This document shows positions 20,244 to 33,289 of a stretch of 64,000 bases of DNA, in pieces; position 1 is the first letter of the stretch; each line of letters opens with the position of its first letter. Source of the stretch: Bacteroidota bacterium (lineage in GTDB: Bacteria > Bacteroidota > Bacteroidia > UKL13-3). The stretch lies in NCBI GenBank assembly GCA_027488905.1, contig JAIYAT010000020.1, positions 62,001 through 126,000 of the forward strand. The letters run 5' to 3'. Under the pieces are notes generated by a model. It did not search any database, was not told the origin of the DNA, and saw only the letters and a program-made list of their open reading frames with translations. Both the position numbers and the translations under genes were made by a program.

Positions 20244-22595
20244 ATGAGTGAATTGATTTACCTAGTACCTGCCTTAGGGGTAGTTGGACTAATTGTTATG
20301 GCAGTAAAAAGTGCTTGGGTTTCTAAGCAAGATGCCGGAGATGCCAAGATGCAAGAGTTAGCTGGTTACATTGCAGATGGAGCCATGGCCTTCTTAAAAG
20401 CTGAATGGAAAGTGTTAGGAATTTTTGTGGCATTTGCCGCAGCCTTGTTAGCCTATTCTGGAACCATTCATGAAGTGAATGGAAAAGCTATCCATTCAAG
20501 TTGGATTATTTCTATTTCATTTATCATTGGAGCAGTATTCTCAGCAACTGCTGGATATATTGGAATGAAGGTTGCCACAAAAGCAAATGTTAGAACTACG
20601 CAAGCAGCTCGCACCAGTCTTAAACAAGCCTTAAAAGTTTCTTTTACAGGTGGAACAGTTATGGGATTAGGTGTTGCTGGTTTAGCAGTTTTAGGCTTAG
20701 GAGGCTTATTTATAGTTTTCCTTCAAGTGTTTGCCGACCTTGGCGAAAATACTGTATTAACCGCAATTGAAGTACTTACAGGCTTTTCTTTAGGTGCAGA
20801 ATCCATCGCCTTGTTTGCGCGTGTGGGCGGCGGTATTTATACTAAAGCTGCTGACGTTGGTGCCGACTTAGTTGGTAAAGTTGAAGCTGGCATCCCAGAA
20901 GATGATGTTCGTAACCCAGCAACAATTGCAGATAATGTGGGTGATAACGTGGGTGACGTTGCAGGTATGGGTGCCGATTTATTCGGTTCTTATGTTGCAA
21001 CCATTCTTGCAACCATGGTTTTGGGTCAAGAAATAAAAGTAACTGATAACTTTGGAGGCTTATCTCCTATCCTATTGCCAATGGTTATTTGTGGATTAGG
21101 TATTATTTTCTCAATCGTTGGAACTTGGTTTGTTACTATTAAAGATGATAAATCTAGCGTTCAAAATGCTTTGAACCTTGGTAATTGGTCTTCAATGCTT
21201 CTTACTGTTATAGCATCTTATTTCATTGTAGATATGATGCTTCCTGAAACCTTAAACCTACGTGGATACGAATTTTCTAAATTAAATGTATTCTTTGCCA
21301 TTATAGTTGGAACTGTAGTTGGTGCCATCATGAGTATTGTAACAGAATATTATACAGCAATGGGTAAAGCACCAGTTTTATCTATTATTCAACAATCCTC
21401 AACTGGCCATGCAACCAATATTATTGGTGGTCTATCAGTGGGGATGAAATCTACTGTTATTCCAATTCTTACCCTAGCGGGTGGAATTATGGCTTCATAC
21501 TATTTTGCAGGATTATACGGTGTAGCCATAGCTGCTGCAGGTATGATGGCAACTACTGCTATGCAATTAGCCATCGACGCATTCGGACCAATTGCAGATA
21601 ATGCTGGTGGAATTGCAGAAATGAGCCAATTGCCTCCTGAAGTTCGTGAGCGCACAGATAACTTAGATGCTGTTGGTAATACTACCGCGGCAACCGGAAA
21701 AGGATTTGCAATTGCATCAGCCGCTTTAACTTCATTGGCTTTATTCGCAGCATTTGTAGGTATTGCAGGAATTGATGCAATCGACATTTACAAAGCAAAC
21801 GTATTGGCGGGCTTATTTGTAGGAGGTATGATTCCATTTATCTTCTCAGCATTATGTATTCAAGCAGTTGGAAAAGCAGCCATGGATATGGTACAAGAAG
21901 TTCGTCGTCAGTTTCGTGAAATTCCAGGTATTATGGAATACAAAGCAAAACCTGAATACGAAAAATGTGTTGCGATTTCAACAGAAGCTTCTATTAGAGA
22001 AATGATGTTACCTGGAGCTATTGCTTTAATTAGCCCTGTAATTGTAGGTTTTGTTTTTGGCCCAGAAGTTTTGGGAGGTATGTTGGCAGGTGTTACAGTT
22101 TCTGGGGTATTGATGGGAATTTTCCAATCAAACGCAGGTGGAGCTTGGGACAATGCAAAAAAATCTTTTGAAAAAGGTGTTTTAATTAATGGTGAAATGT
22201 TCTACAAAAAATCTGAGCCACACAAAGCTTCAGTAACTGGAGATACCGTTGGAGATCCTTTCAAAGATACTTCAGGTCCTTCAATGAACATTTTGATTAA
22301 GTTAATGTCAATCGTATCCTTAGTAATTGCACCTTACATTGCTGTTAACGGCGGTAATACTGCAAAAGCTGAAGGCATGGTTAACGGTCAAAAAACAGAA
22401 TGCTGCGCACCAGGAATGGATATGGGTGCTTGTGATATGGATAAGTGCACTAGCATGACAAAAGAAGCCTGTGCAGCTTATTGCGATAGTATGGGATGTA
22501 CTTCTGAACAAAAAGAACATTGCTTAAAAATGCGTGAAGAAAAACTTGGACATGAAAATAAGCATGAGCATAATCATGAACATGAAGGTCACTAA
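20244..22595 (+). CDS. hppA: Membrane-bound proton/sodium-translocating pyrophosphatase with Cys/His-rich C-terminal tail
   Basis: [47 protein letters not shown]; start at [12 protein letters not shown]. Confidence 0.95.
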   Translation: MSELIYLVPALGVVGLIVMAVKSAWVSKQDAGDAKMQELAGYIADGAMAFLKAEWKVLGIFVAFAAALLAYSGTIHEVNGKAIHSSWIISISFIIGAVFSATAGYIGMKVATKANVRTTQAARTSLKQALKVSFTGGTVMGLGVAGLAVLGLGGLFIVFLQVFADLGENTVLTAIEVLTGFSLGAESIALFARVGGGIYTKAADVGADLVGKVEAGIPEDDVRNPATIADNVGDNVGDVAGMGADLFGSYVATILATMVLGQEIKVTDNFGGLSPILLPMVICGLGIIFSIVGTWFVTIKDDKSSVQNALNLGNWSSMLLTVIASYFIVDMMLPETLNLRGYEFSKLNVFFAIIVGTVVGAIMSIVTEYYTAMGKAPVLSIIQQSSTGHATNIIGGLSVGMKSTVIPILTLAGGIMASYYFAGLYGVAIAAAGMMATTAMQLAIDAFGPIADNAGGIAEMSQLPPEVRERTDNLDAVGNTTAATGKGFAIASAALTSLALFAAFVGIAGIDAIDIYKANVLAGLFVGGMIPFIFSALCIQAVGKAAMDMVQEVRRQFREIPGIMEYKAKPEYEKCVAISTEASIREMMLPGAIALISPVIVGFVFGPEVLGGMLAGVTVSGVLMGIFQSNAGGAWDNAKKSFEKGVLINGEMFYKKSEPHKASVTGDTVGDPFKDTSGPSMNILIKLMSIVSLVIAPYIAVNGGNTAKAEGMVNGQKTECCAPGMDMGACDMDKCTSMTKEACAAYCDSMGCTSEQKEHCLKMREEKLGHENKHEHNHEHEGH

Positions 22596-22610
22596 GGCTA
22601 ATATTTAAAT

Positions 22611-22650
22611 AAAAAGCCCTGAAAGCAAATGCTTTCAGGGCTTTTTTTAT
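22611..22650. terminator. Bidirectional rho-independent terminator
   Basis: AAAAAGCCCTGAAAGC-AAAT-GCTTTCAGGGCTTTTT between convergent hppA and lipA. Confidence 0.9.
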
Positions 22651-22663
22651 TTCATTAAACTCT

Positions 22664-23530
22664 TTAAATATGCTTTTCTGCGTGGTAACTAGATCTAACT
22701 AGAGCACCTGACTCTACGTACTTAAATCCCATTTCCATTCCCGCAGTTTTATAATAAGCAAACTGCTCTGGTGTGATAAACTCTTCTACATTTAAATGCA
22801 TCTTAGTTGGTTGCAAATACTGACCAAGCGTAATTACATCGCAATCATGAGAAACTAAGTCGTGCATTACCTTTAAAACCTCCGCTTCGGTTTCGCCTAA
22901 ACCAAGCATAACACCACTCTTAGTTCTTCTGCCACGTGCTTTAGTAAGCTTAATTTGTTCTAAACTGCGTTCATACTTTGCCTGAGGACGAACCCTTCTA
23001 TACAAACGCTCCACTGTTTCCATGTTATGCGAAACAACTTCTGGCTTTTCATCAATTACTTGGTATAACAAATCCCAATGTGTCATAAAATCTGGGATTA
23101 AGGTTTCCATGGTAGTACCCGGACTTTCTTGCTTAATTAATCTTATGGTATCTGCCCAAACTTTTGCACCTTTATCAGGAAGCTCGTCTCTATTTACTGA
23201 GGTGATAACCGCATGTTTAACACTCATTAATTTGATTGCTTCTGCTACACGCCTAGGTTCATCCAAATCGTAACTGTTGGCGCGTCCTGTGGCCACAGCG
23301 CAAAAGGAACAACTTCTGGTGCAGGTATTTCCTAATATCATGAAAGTAGCTGTACCAGCACCCCAACATTCGCCCATATTTGGGCAATTTCCACTTTCGC
23401 AAATGGTATGTAGTTTATGTTCTTCTACAAGTTTTCTAACTTTTCTATAATTCTCGCCAGTAGGCAACTTCACTTTCAACCAAGAAGGTTTCTTTACTTT
23501 CTCTTCTCCAAGAACCGGTAATTCAATCAT
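22664..23530 (-). CDS. lipA: Lipoyl synthase
   Basis: [40 protein letters not shown]. Confidence 0.97.
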   Translation of the reverse strand: MIELPVLGEEKVKKPSWLKVKLPTGENYRKVRKLVEEHKLHTICESGNCPNMGECWGAGTATFMILGNTCTRSCSFCAVATGRANSYDLDEPRRVAEAIKLMSVKHAVITSVNRDELPDKGAKVWADTIRLIKQESPGTTMETLIPDFMTHWDLLYQVIDEKPEVVSHNMETVERLYRRVRPQAKYERSLEQIKLTKARGRRTKSGVMLGLGETEAEVLKVMHDLVSHDCDVITLGQYLQPTKMHLNVEEFITPEQFAYYKTAGMEMGFKYVESGALVRSSYHAEKHI

Positions 23531-24303
23531 TTCTTACTTCCCCAGTTATATGCTAAATAAAATCCGTAAAATAAATTATTAGGGTTGGATTTGGCCATAA
23601 TTGGCACCCCTTTTAAAAATCCGTCTATCGTAATCCCTGCTTCTAGGCCACGAATTTCATCGGCATACTCTGCCCAATCTACTTGAAAACCAGCCTTTCC
23701 TCCAAAACCTAATTGCAAAGTGGTTTCTGAAAAACCACTCATAAAAGAAGATTTACCATAGATTCTATAAATGTCAGTATGCTTAGCAGGATCATATTTT
23801 TCAGAGACTAAATAGCCAGTATTTCTGATATTGTCGTCTGGATAATACACCTCTAGGTATTGAGGTTTTAAAAAAGCTACAGTAACTCCTAAGGAATAAA
23901 CAAAATTAAATCCAATGGCATTTTTGTAAGGTCTTTCAGTAATGGCTATGGTTTGACCCAAACTGTTACGCATAAAAAAGACTGTGTTTAGTTTGCCAAA
24001 AGTATACTGACTAGGATTATCAGAAAAGCCTTGTCTTCTTACCTCTTTAGGGTGTTTAATTCTAGCAAATTCAATTTCCCAATGATTTTGCTCTTTGCCG
24101 GTTTTATGCCAACCTAATCTATAAGATAAACCCAGTCCCATAAAGGAATTTCTGTTTACCGTAAAAACATCACTGCGCGAATACATTAGCTGTGGAGCAG
24201 TAATTGGATTATTTTGAGCCTTAATCCCGAGCATCGGGAAAAGACAACCTAACAAAAAAAATATGCGATAAGACTTTATCAAGTTGTTTAACTTTGTTTC
24301 CAA
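23527..24303 (-). CDS. Conserved secreted/outer-membrane beta-rich protein of unknown function
   Basis: 258 aa, signal peptide [16 protein letters not shown], beta-barrel-like aromatic C-terminus; overlaps lipA start by 4 nt. Confidence 0.6.
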   Translation of the reverse strand: METKLNNLIKSYRIFFLLGCLFPMLGIKAQNNPITAPQLMYSRSDVFTVNRNSFMGLGLSYRLGWHKTGKEQNHWEIEFARIKHPKEVRRQGFSDNPSQYTFGKLNTVFFMRNSLGQTIAITERPYKNAIGFNFVYSLGVTVAFLKPQYLEVYYPDDNIRNTGYLVSEKYDPAKHTDIYRIYGKSSFMSGFSETTLQLGFGGKAGFQVDWAEYADEIRGLEAGITIDGFLKGVPIMAKSNPNNLFYGFYLAYNWGSKK

Positions 24304-24316
24304 AAATAAGAAAAAT

Positions 24317-24730
24317 ATGTCAACATCAAGTGTTCTTTACAAAGGAGATTTACGTTGTGTCTCAACACACCTAAAATCAGAAACAGAAATACTAACCGAT
24401 GCTCCTATTGATAACCATGGAAAAGGAGAAACGTTTTCGCCAACTGATTTAGTGGCAACAGCCCTTGCAAACTGTATGATAACGATTATGGGAATTGAGG
24501 CCAATACATTGCAAGTTAACATAGATGGAACATTTGCAGAGGTCACAAAAGTAATGGGCATTGGCCCAAGAAGAATAAGTAAAGTCATTATAAAAATGAC
24601 AGTTCCAGATAATAATTTAACAGAGGAGCAGAAGCAAGCCCTTACAAAAGCTGGCCTAAACTGTCCTGTAGCTAAAAGCCTACACCCTGACTTAGTGCAG
24701 GATGTTCAGATCGAATACTTAAAAAATTGA
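24317..24730 (+). CDS. OsmC family protein
   Basis: ETEILTDAPIDNHGKGETFSPTDLVATALANCMITIM; GLNCPVAKSL. Confidence 0.92.
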   Translation: MSTSSVLYKGDLRCVSTHLKSETEILTDAPIDNHGKGETFSPTDLVATALANCMITIMGIEANTLQVNIDGTFAEVTKVMGIGPRRISKVIIKMTVPDNNLTEEQKQALTKAGLNCPVAKSLHPDLVQDVQIEYLKN

Positions 24731-24832
24731 TTGAATAGAAGGAACCGGCAGAGAGAATTTAGGGCAAGTGCTTTTACATGAAACTAAGCTCAGTAAGCAA
24801 AAGGCAGCTAATAAAACCAATAACTTTTTCAT
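24719..24832 (-). CDS. Small putative lipoprotein, 37 aa
   Basis: Own translation: MKKLLVLLAAFCLLSLVSCKSTCPKFSLPVPSIQSIF; signal peptide and lipobox LVSC; absent from the ORF track. Confidence 0.6.
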   Translation of the reverse strand: MKKLLVLLAAFCLLSLVSCKSTCPKFSLPVPSIQSIF

Positions 24833-24850
24833 ATTATTAAAATTTAACTA

Positions 24851-26050
24851 TTGAATCCAACGAACAAAAATGAAAACCTGATACAAGGGTTTGATTTGGA
24901 ACTTTTTTTGACCCAAAACAAACATTTGGATGGAGAAACATTTTTATTACGTGACAAAAGTAGTACAAATTTTCTAAAAGGCCTACTTGCCAATCAATTA
25001 AACTTTTACCCTAAAGCAAAAAATAAGCTTCCAACTTTTTGTAAAAACTACTGTTGGTTGAGCCCAAAAGGCTTTGAACAATGCAGCAGTGAAGCTACCG
25101 CATTGCATAAATCTATACTTTTTTCAGGCAGAAACCTCCTTGATTTGAGCGGAGGTTTAGGCGTAGATGACTGGGCTTTTTCTAAAACATTTGCACAAAT
25201 TACCTCGCTCGACCCAGATAATGAACTTAATCTTCTGGTGAGAGAAAACTTTAAGAAGCTTGGAATTTCAAATGTTAATAGAATCGACCTTACAGCTGAG
25301 GCCTTTTTAGAACAAAATGCTAACCTCAATTTCGATTTAATTTATTTGGATGCTGATAGAAGAAATCCAGATGGGAAGGATTATTCCTTAGAAGGCGGTA
25401 ATCCCTCCTATCCAGAAATTGAGACTCGGCTTTTGGGTTTAGGCAAAAAAATCCTTTTGAAGCTCTCTCCAATGGCCGACCTTAGCTATTTATGTAAAAA
25501 TATTTCTCATTTAAAACAGCTTACTGTTATTGGTTATAAAAGTGAGGTAAAAGAAATTCTAGCAGAAATCGAACCCAACTATTCAGTAGAGGTAAAGGTG
25601 CTTACACACGTATTGGATCAAACCGAAACCTTTTTAAAATGGCCCAATGAAAATATAATTTCAAATCCTAAAGTCAAAGAAGAGTTATACTTCTTTGAAA
25701 CCCATAATGCCTTAGTAAAATCAAACTTATCAAAAGACTATTTATGCGCAAAAGGTATTGAAACTTGGGGTGTTTCAGGCATATTTGGTATGGCTCGGTT
25801 TGAACCAATAGATTTTATGGGTAGGATGTTTTTGGTAAAAAATACTATGCCCTATCATAAATCTGAAATGAAAAGCTATTTTAAAACTTTAGGAATTAAA
25901 CAAGCGAATTTTACCAAAAGACAATTTCCAACGCAAATTGAAACCTTAAGAAAAACCTTTGGAATATTAGAGGGCGGAAGCGACTATTTTTTCTTTACAG
26001 AAATGGAAAATGGCAGTTTAGAAGTATGCCATTGTATAAAAATTGTTTAA
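24851..26050 (+). CDS. Class I SAM-dependent methyltransferase with THUMP-like domain
   Basis: LLDLSGGLGVDDWAFSKTFAQITSLDPD; DLIYLDADRRNPDGK; C-terminal ferredoxin/THUMP-like region. Confidence 0.82.
   Translation: MNPTNKNENLIQGFDLELFLTQNKHLDGETFLLRDKSSTNFLKGLLANQLNFYPKAKNKLPTFCKNYCWLSPKGFEQCSSEATALHKSILFSGRNLLDLSGGLGVDDWAFSKTFAQITSLDPDNELNLLVRENFKKLGISNVNRIDLTAEAFLEQNANLNFDLIYLDADRRNPDGKDYSLEGGNPSYPEIETRLLGLGKKILLKLSPMADLSYLCKNISHLKQLTVIGYKSEVKEILAEIEPNYSVEVKVLTHVLDQTETFLKWPNENIISNPKVKEELYFFETHNALVKSNLSKDYLCAKGIETWGVSGIFGMARFEPIDFMGRMFLVKNTMPYHKSEMKSYFKTLGIKQANFTKRQFPTQIETLRKTFGILEGGSDYFFFTEMENGSLEVCHCIKIV
25797..25806 (+). repeat. Dispersed near-palindrome
   Basis: CTCGGTTTGAACCAAT; encodes RFEP. 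Confidence 0.9.
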
Positions 26051-27300
26051 GCTCTGTTTGGGTAAATATATATTTTTTGCCCTTTGATAACTTTACTACC
26101 CTTAATCGACTTCTTGTTCCATTGTTTCAATTCGGCCACGCTCACATCATGTTTCTTGGCAATTTTTGCAAGGTTATCGCCTGATTGAACTTTATAAACA
26201 ACTTTTTCTGAACCAACTGCTGCTCGTTTTTCTTTGCTGTTTAAAGCCAACCACTGTCCATTAACCTGAGATTGAAAACTCGTATCTGCGCGCAAGGCAG
26301 CCACTCGCATGGCTTGTTGGTATGGCAAGGTTAGTATTATCCCATTTGGATTAAAAGGAATAACTCCTTTTTTCAAGGAAGGATTTAACTGTCTAATTTC
26401 TTCGGGTGTACTTTGAATAGCCAATGCCAATTTCTGAATTGAAATATGGTTGTCTACCATAACCGTATCTAAATGCAAATACATATTGTTTGGGGCAGGA
26501 TAAATATTATGCTCACTAGCATAATTCATCACATAGGTAGCTGCAATAAAAGCAGGAACATAGCCTCTGGTTTCTTTAGGCAGGTATGGCATGATATCCC
26601 AAATTCCCTTTTTCCCACCAGCCCTTTTGATGGCTTTATTTACATTACCTGGACCACAATTATATGAGGCAATAACCAACAACCAATCATTATAAATACG
26701 GTACGAATTTTTAAAATATTCTACAGCGGCTTCGGTTGACTTTATTATATCTTTTCTATCGTCAAAATAGTTATCGGTACGCAAGCCGTACATTCTGCCT
26801 GTTGCGGGCATAAACTGCCATAGCCCAGCGGCCCCCACTGGCGAAATAGCCTTTTGATTTAGGGCACTTTCAATCACAGCAAGATACTTGAATTCTAAAG
26901 GAATATTCTCCCTATCAAATACTTCTTCAAAAATTGGAAAGTAAAATTGGGAGGTAGTTAAAACCTTGCTAATTAAACCACGGCGCCTGTTTGCGTATAA
27001 GTCGATATAATTTTTTACCTGGTCGTTGTATTCAAGCGGAATTTCTGTTTCAAGTAAACTTAAACGTAAGGCAATTAAGGAATCAGAATAAACCGGAATA
27101 TCACCTTGCTCAAAACCATATATGTTTAATTCACCTGGGTCTACAAATGAGTAAAGTTTATTTCTTAAGTTAAGCGTTGCACTATCAATTCTAGCAATGG
27201 CCGCTTCGTTTTTCGAAGTAGCTATTCCACTAACCAGAGGTTGAGCAAAAACCGCCCCTCCAAGAAGTAAAAAAGTGATAAGTACTCGTATTTTAATCAT
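26047..27300 (-). CDS. MltD-like lytic transglycosylase with LysM
   Basis: ESALNQKAISPVGAAGLWQFMPATGRMYGL; C-terminal VVYKVQSGDNLAKIAKKHDVSVAELKQWN. Confidence 0.93.
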   Translation of the reverse strand: MIKIRVLITFLLLGGAVFAQPLVSGIATSKNEAAIARIDSATLNLRNKLYSFVDPGELNIYGFEQGDIPVYSDSLIALRLSLLETEIPLEYNDQVKNYIDLYANRRRGLISKVLTTSQFYFPIFEEVFDRENIPLEFKYLAVIESALNQKAISPVGAAGLWQFMPATGRMYGLRTDNYFDDRKDIIKSTEAAVEYFKNSYRIYNDWLLVIASYNCGPGNVNKAIKRAGGKKGIWDIMPYLPKETRGYVPAFIAATYVMNYASEHNIYPAPNNMYLHLDTVMVDNHISIQKLALAIQSTPEEIRQLNPSLKKGVIPFNPNGIILTLPYQQAMRVAALRADTSFQSQVNGQWLALNSKEKRAAVGSEKVVYKVQSGDNLAKIAKKHDVSVAELKQWNKKSIKGSKVIKGQKIYIYPNRA

Positions 27301-27477
27301 TCAAAATAGTTAATTATTCAAACTTTATTTCATCAACTTCGCAATACATCAATCCGAGCAAAGATAAGCCATCTTAACTATATTTCCTAATATTCAACAA
27401 ATGAGCTATTTATGAATTAGCTACAATTAAACTTCATCATTAATTATTTAAAAAGTTCATTTTGCAAGAAAATTTCT

Positions 27478-28539
27478 GTGCTTAAGATTATACAATTATT
27501 GCTTTTGCCTTTAGCGTTTATTTATGAATTAATATTGCGTTTAAGGAATCATATTTATGATATTAAATTGGTTGCGCCTACAAGTTTTGATATTCCCACA
27601 ATATGTGTTGGCAACCTTGCTTTTGGAGGAACTGGTAAAACGCCGCATATAGAGTTTCTTATTCAACTTTTACAAGACAACTTTAAAATTGCTGTATTAA
27701 GTAGAGGCTACGCAAGGAAAACACAAGGGTATGTATTTGCTGGTGAAAACAGTAGTGCTTTGCTAATTGGTGATGAACCTTTTCAGATTTTTCTTGGCCA
27801 TCCTGAAGTGGCGGTTGGGGTTTGTGAAAGCCGTGTTTTAGGAATTCCAAACTTATTATACGATGCGCCAGAAACCAATTTAATTTTATTGGATGACGCC
27901 TTTCAACACCGTCAGTTGCAATGCGGATTAAACATCCTATTGACCGATAACGAAAGGCCCTATTACAAAGATTTTTTAGTTCCATCTGGCTATTTAAGAG
28001 AATACAGAGGCGCTGCTAAAAGAGCAGATATTATTATTGTTAGTAAATGCAAGCCAACACTAACTAAACAAGAAGCTGAGCTTATAAAAAAAGCGATATC
28101 ACCAAAAGCACATCAAACTGTTTTTTTTAGCACCATGGCTTACGCAAACCCTGTCCCGGTATTTGGTTCAACCCAAATCTTAGATAAAAACTCGCAAATA
28201 TTAGCCTTTTCGAGCATTGCAAAACCTGAATCATTTTTCAATTATTTAAAAGAACAATTTGCTGTTGTTAAACATAAAACTTATCCCGATCATCACTTAT
28301 TAAACGATAGAGAGATTATTGATTTAACTGAAAGATTTGATCTGCTAGAGGGGCAAGACAAAGCAATTATCACAACTGTAAAAGATAGCAGTAAATTGCT
28401 TTCACTAGATTTACCAGAAAGCTTTAAGAAGTTACCAATTTATAGTCTTTCTATCTCCCCTCAAATTTTATTTGAAGAGGAATTAAGCTTAAAGAAGTTA
28501 ATATTAGCCTACATTGAAAAAATGCGTGCCGAGGGCTAA
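27478..28539 (+). CDS. lpxK: Tetraacyldisaccharide 4'-kinase (GTG start)
   Basis: TICVGNLAFGGTGKTPHIEFL; ILLDDAFQHRQL. Confidence 0.95.
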   Translation: MLKIIQLLLLPLAFIYELILRLRNHIYDIKLVAPTSFDIPTICVGNLAFGGTGKTPHIEFLIQLLQDNFKIAVLSRGYARKTQGYVFAGENSSALLIGDEPFQIFLGHPEVAVGVCESRVLGIPNLLYDAPETNLILLDDAFQHRQLQCGLNILLTDNERPYYKDFLVPSGYLREYRGAAKRADIIIVSKCKPTLTKQEAELIKKAISPKAHQTVFFSTMAYANPVPVFGSTQILDKNSQILAFSSIAKPESFFNYLKEQFAVVKHKTYPDHHLLNDREIIDLTERFDLLEGQDKAIITTVKDSSKLLSLDLPESFKKLPIYSLSISPQILFEEELSLKKLILAYIEKMRAEG

Positions 28540-29420
28540 TCTTTATAGAAACGACGCTTAAACAATGGATATGAAAAAACAGCGAGTAATAAAATACTAG
28601 CACCAACATAAAAACCATTGCTCATTAATTCACTTGAACCAAACAACCATAACGAAAATACAACGCCATACACTAATTCAAGGTTATTGGTAATGATTAC
28701 AGTCAAAGGGTCAATGTCTTTTAATATTTCTACACTCAAGGTAAAAGCCAATGTAGTGCAGGCCAAACTTAACACTAATAATGCTGCTAAATCCATTCCA
28801 GTTGGAATAGGAATATTTAACAGATTTCCTTGGAAGGCTTGAATAAAACTTATTGTTAAAAAGGCTCCAAAAAATTCATAAAAGGTAATTTTACCAGCTT
28901 CGTGTTTGGTAATTAATTTGCCATTGTATACGCCAAACATTGCTCCCGTTAAAGCAGCTAGAGCACCATAAATTACGCCTTTATAATGCATGCTTTCAAA
29001 TTGTAGAATTACTATGAGCGCTGCAATGATGACAATTCCATAAAAGATATCTCCCCAGAAAAATTTACGCTTGAGCATAATAGGTTGCATGATACTTGCA
29101 AACAAGGTGATTGTGCTAAAACCAGCCATGGCCATGCTCACATTAGAAACTTTGATGGCATGATAAAAGCAAAACCAATGCAAGCCAACGATAAAACCCC
29201 AACCTAAAAGTATCAATAAATTTTTAGGGTCAATTTTTAAGGAAACACCTTTCCATCTCAGGTATAGGAAAAGGCTAACACCAGCAAGAAGTAACCTCCA
29301 CCAAACTAAGTCTAAGGCTTGAAAACTAATTAATTTGCCTAAAACTGGAGTAAAGCCCCAAAGCAAAATAATAAAATGTAAAAGGAGATATTTACTAATA
29401 CCCGGTTTTTTACTTGTCAT
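28536..29420 (-). CDS. EamA/DMT family transporter
   Basis: Ten-TM DMT architecture; FSTITLFASIMQPIMLKRKF. Confidence 0.88.
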   Translation of the reverse strand: MTSKKPGISKYLLLHFIILLWGFTPVLGKLISFQALDLVWWRLLLAGVSLFLYLRWKGVSLKIDPKNLLILLGWGFIVGLHWFCFYHAIKVSNVSMAMAGFSTITLFASIMQPIMLKRKFFWGDIFYGIVIIAALIVILQFESMHYKGVIYGALAALTGAMFGVYNGKLITKHEAGKITFYEFFGAFLTISFIQAFQGNLLNIPIPTGMDLAALLVLSLACTTLAFTLSVEILKDIDPLTVIITNNLELVYGVVFSLWLFGSSELMSNGFYVGASILLLAVFSYPLFKRRFYKD

Positions 29421-30520
29421 TTAGGTGCTCGTTTCAACATGAATAAGGCAATGATAAAAAATAGCACAGGTGGTATCCAAACAGCAATCCAAGCGGGCAG
29501 AACACCTGTATTTCCAGCTGTGTTAAAGACTTGGATCAACAATAAATAAATGAAAGTTAATATAATACCAATGCCTAAATGATACCCAACGCCTCCCCTA
29601 CTTTTCCCGCTACTTACGGCAACTGCCAAGATTGTTAAAATAAAAAAAGCAATAGGAACTACAATACGTTTATATAATTCAACCTTGAACAAATTAACTT
29701 TAGGATTTCCCTTTTCGGCTTCTTTTCTGATGTACTCATTTAATTCTGGGTTAGTCATCGAAGAAACTTTTTTAGATTTCTCAAAAAACTCATCTGGCCT
29801 AAGTTTAAAAGAAGTATCTAGTTTATTACCTCTAATGATAAACTCGCGTTCGTTGGTAAAAATTCTTTGGGTATAACCTTCTAAAGTCCATGATTGCTTT
29901 TGCCTATTCCAAGTAAGTTTGTTAGCATAAGTTCTTTGGGTAAGCTTTCCACCTGAGAAACTTTCTAAATTGAAATTAAAGCCAGAACTATCAATATAAT
30001 TAAACGACTCCATGTGAATCATGTTTGAGTCGTTGAGCATATTGTAAATATTATTGTTTTGGGTTGGCTCATTGTCATGAATCCAATCGTCTTCAAACTG
30101 CAACCTGTGTTTATCTGCAATTGGAAGAAATTGTGTATTTAAAATAAGGAACATCACAAAAAGCAAAGAAGCGCCAATGATGTATGGTTTAAGAAATCTT
30201 CTATATGAAAGTCCACTATTTAAGATTGCAATAATTTCGGTATTTTGAGCCAGTTTAGAATTGAAAAACAAGGTAGATAAAAAGATGAATACCGAACTAA
30301 ACAAGCCCATGAAGTAGGGAATAAACCAAATATAATAGTCAAAAACCAATACCTTAAAGGGTGGTTTATTTTTGATAAAGTCATCCATTTTTTCACTGAT
30401 GTCAATGAAAATAGCGATGAACGTAAAAAGCAAAACTGAATAAAAAAAAGATTGTAGGTATTTCTTGATGATATACCTGTCAATTATCCCTAATCTTAGC
30501 CATTCGAATATGCGCTTCAT
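29417..30520 (-). CDS. LptF/LptG (YjgP/YjgQ) family LPS export permease
   Basis: IIDRYIIKKYLQSFFYSVLLF; six-TM with periplasmic domain. Confidence 0.9.
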   Translation of the reverse strand: MKRIFEWLRLGIIDRYIIKKYLQSFFYSVLLFTFIAIFIDISEKMDDFIKNKPPFKVLVFDYYIWFIPYFMGLFSSVFIFLSTLFFNSKLAQNTEIIAILNSGLSYRRFLKPYIIGASLLFVMFLILNTQFLPIADKHRLQFEDDWIHDNEPTQNNNIYNMLNDSNMIHMESFNYIDSSGFNFNLESFSGGKLTQRTYANKLTWNRQKQSWTLEGYTQRIFTNEREFIIRGNKLDTSFKLRPDEFFEKSKKVSSMTNPELNEYIRKEAEKGNPKVNLFKVELYKRIVVPIAFFILTILAVAVSSGKSRGGVGYHLGIGIILTFIYLLLIQVFNTAGNTGVLPAWIAVWIPPVLFFIIALFMLKRAPK

Positions 30521-30521
30521 G

Positions 30522-32312
<1,791 letters not shown>

Positions 32313-32340
<28 letters not shown>

Positions 32341-33038
32341 GTTCCGAAGGTTAATGGGTTAATGGAAATATTTTTAAAATTACATTTTTCTAAATGTGCT
32401 GCAAATGCGTCTCCTTCTGGGAAGTGTTTTACACTTTCTGGCAAATAGGAATATGCATTGCTACTCTTGCTAAACAGATTTCCTACTATTGGTAGTATAG
32501 AACTAAAATAAAAATTATAAAGTTGTTTATAAGGAAACCCAGAAGGCTTTGAAAATTCAAGTACAATCATCCTTCCGCCAGGTTTAAGTACTCGGTACAT
32601 TTCAGCCAAACCTTGGTCGAGGTGCTGAAAATTTCTTACCCCAAAAGCAACCATAATGGCATCAAAAGAGTTATTTGCAAAAGGCAATGCCGCGCTGTCT
32701 GCATTGATAAATTCAATTTTATTATCGTATCCTGCCCTTTTGCTTTTTATCTTGCCAATATCTAGCATCCCTTGGGCAATATCCGCACCAATAATTTTAT
32801 CAGGATTAAGGCTCATCGCAGCCAAAGCTAAGTCACCCGTGCCAGTGGCCACATCAAGAATTACTTTCGGCTTTATAGGTTCAAGCATTTTTATTGCCTT
32901 CTTGCGCCAACCCTTGTCGATGCCCAACGACAGCACCCTATTTAATAAATCGTATTTGGGGGCAATGCTGTTAAACATCTCCTCAACTTGCTCTCTTTTA
33001 CTCTTTTCTGAATGTTGGTCAGGTTTAATTTCCTTCAT
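32313..33038 (-). CDS. ubiE: Demethylmenaquinone/ubiquinone methyltransferase
   Basis: FNSIAPKYDLLNRVLSLGIDKGWRKKAI; VLDVATGTGDLA; start at MKEIKPDQ. Confidence 0.94.
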
Positions 33039-33075
33039 GTGCGGGCGAAGATAGTATAAAAAATTCTTAGTATTC

Positions 33076-33085
33076 GGTTTGAACC
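33076..33085 (+). repeat. Dispersed near-palindrome, upstream of ubiE start
   Basis: TTCGGTTTGAACCAAACC. Confidence 0.9.
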
Positions 33086-33132
33086 AAACCCTTATGGTAG
33101 AAAACAATCCACCTTAAAATTGTTTTTAGATT

Positions 33133-33276
33133 ATGCATGGTGTAAAAAAACAAAACCTACCACAAAAGGTATGTTTAACTTGTAAAAGACCTTTTACTTG
33201 GCGAAAAAAATGGGAGCTAAATTGGGAACAAGTCAAGTATTGCAGCCAAAAATGCAGGCAAGAGAAGGTAAATTGA
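33133..33276 (+). CDS. DUF2256-like small zinc-ribbon protein, 47 aa
   Basis: Own translation: [47 protein letters not shown]; CxxC...CxxxC; not in ORF track. Confidence 0.85.
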   Translation: MHGVKKQNLPQKVCLTCKRPFTWRKKWELNWEQVKYCSQKCRQEKVN

Positions 33277-33289
33277 TTATCTTCGCAAC

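Noticed and set aside
24227-24239. CCCGAGCATCGGG short hairpin in the 23527..24303 CDS
   Set aside because: Only 5-bp arms inside a signal-peptide coding region; too short to support a function.
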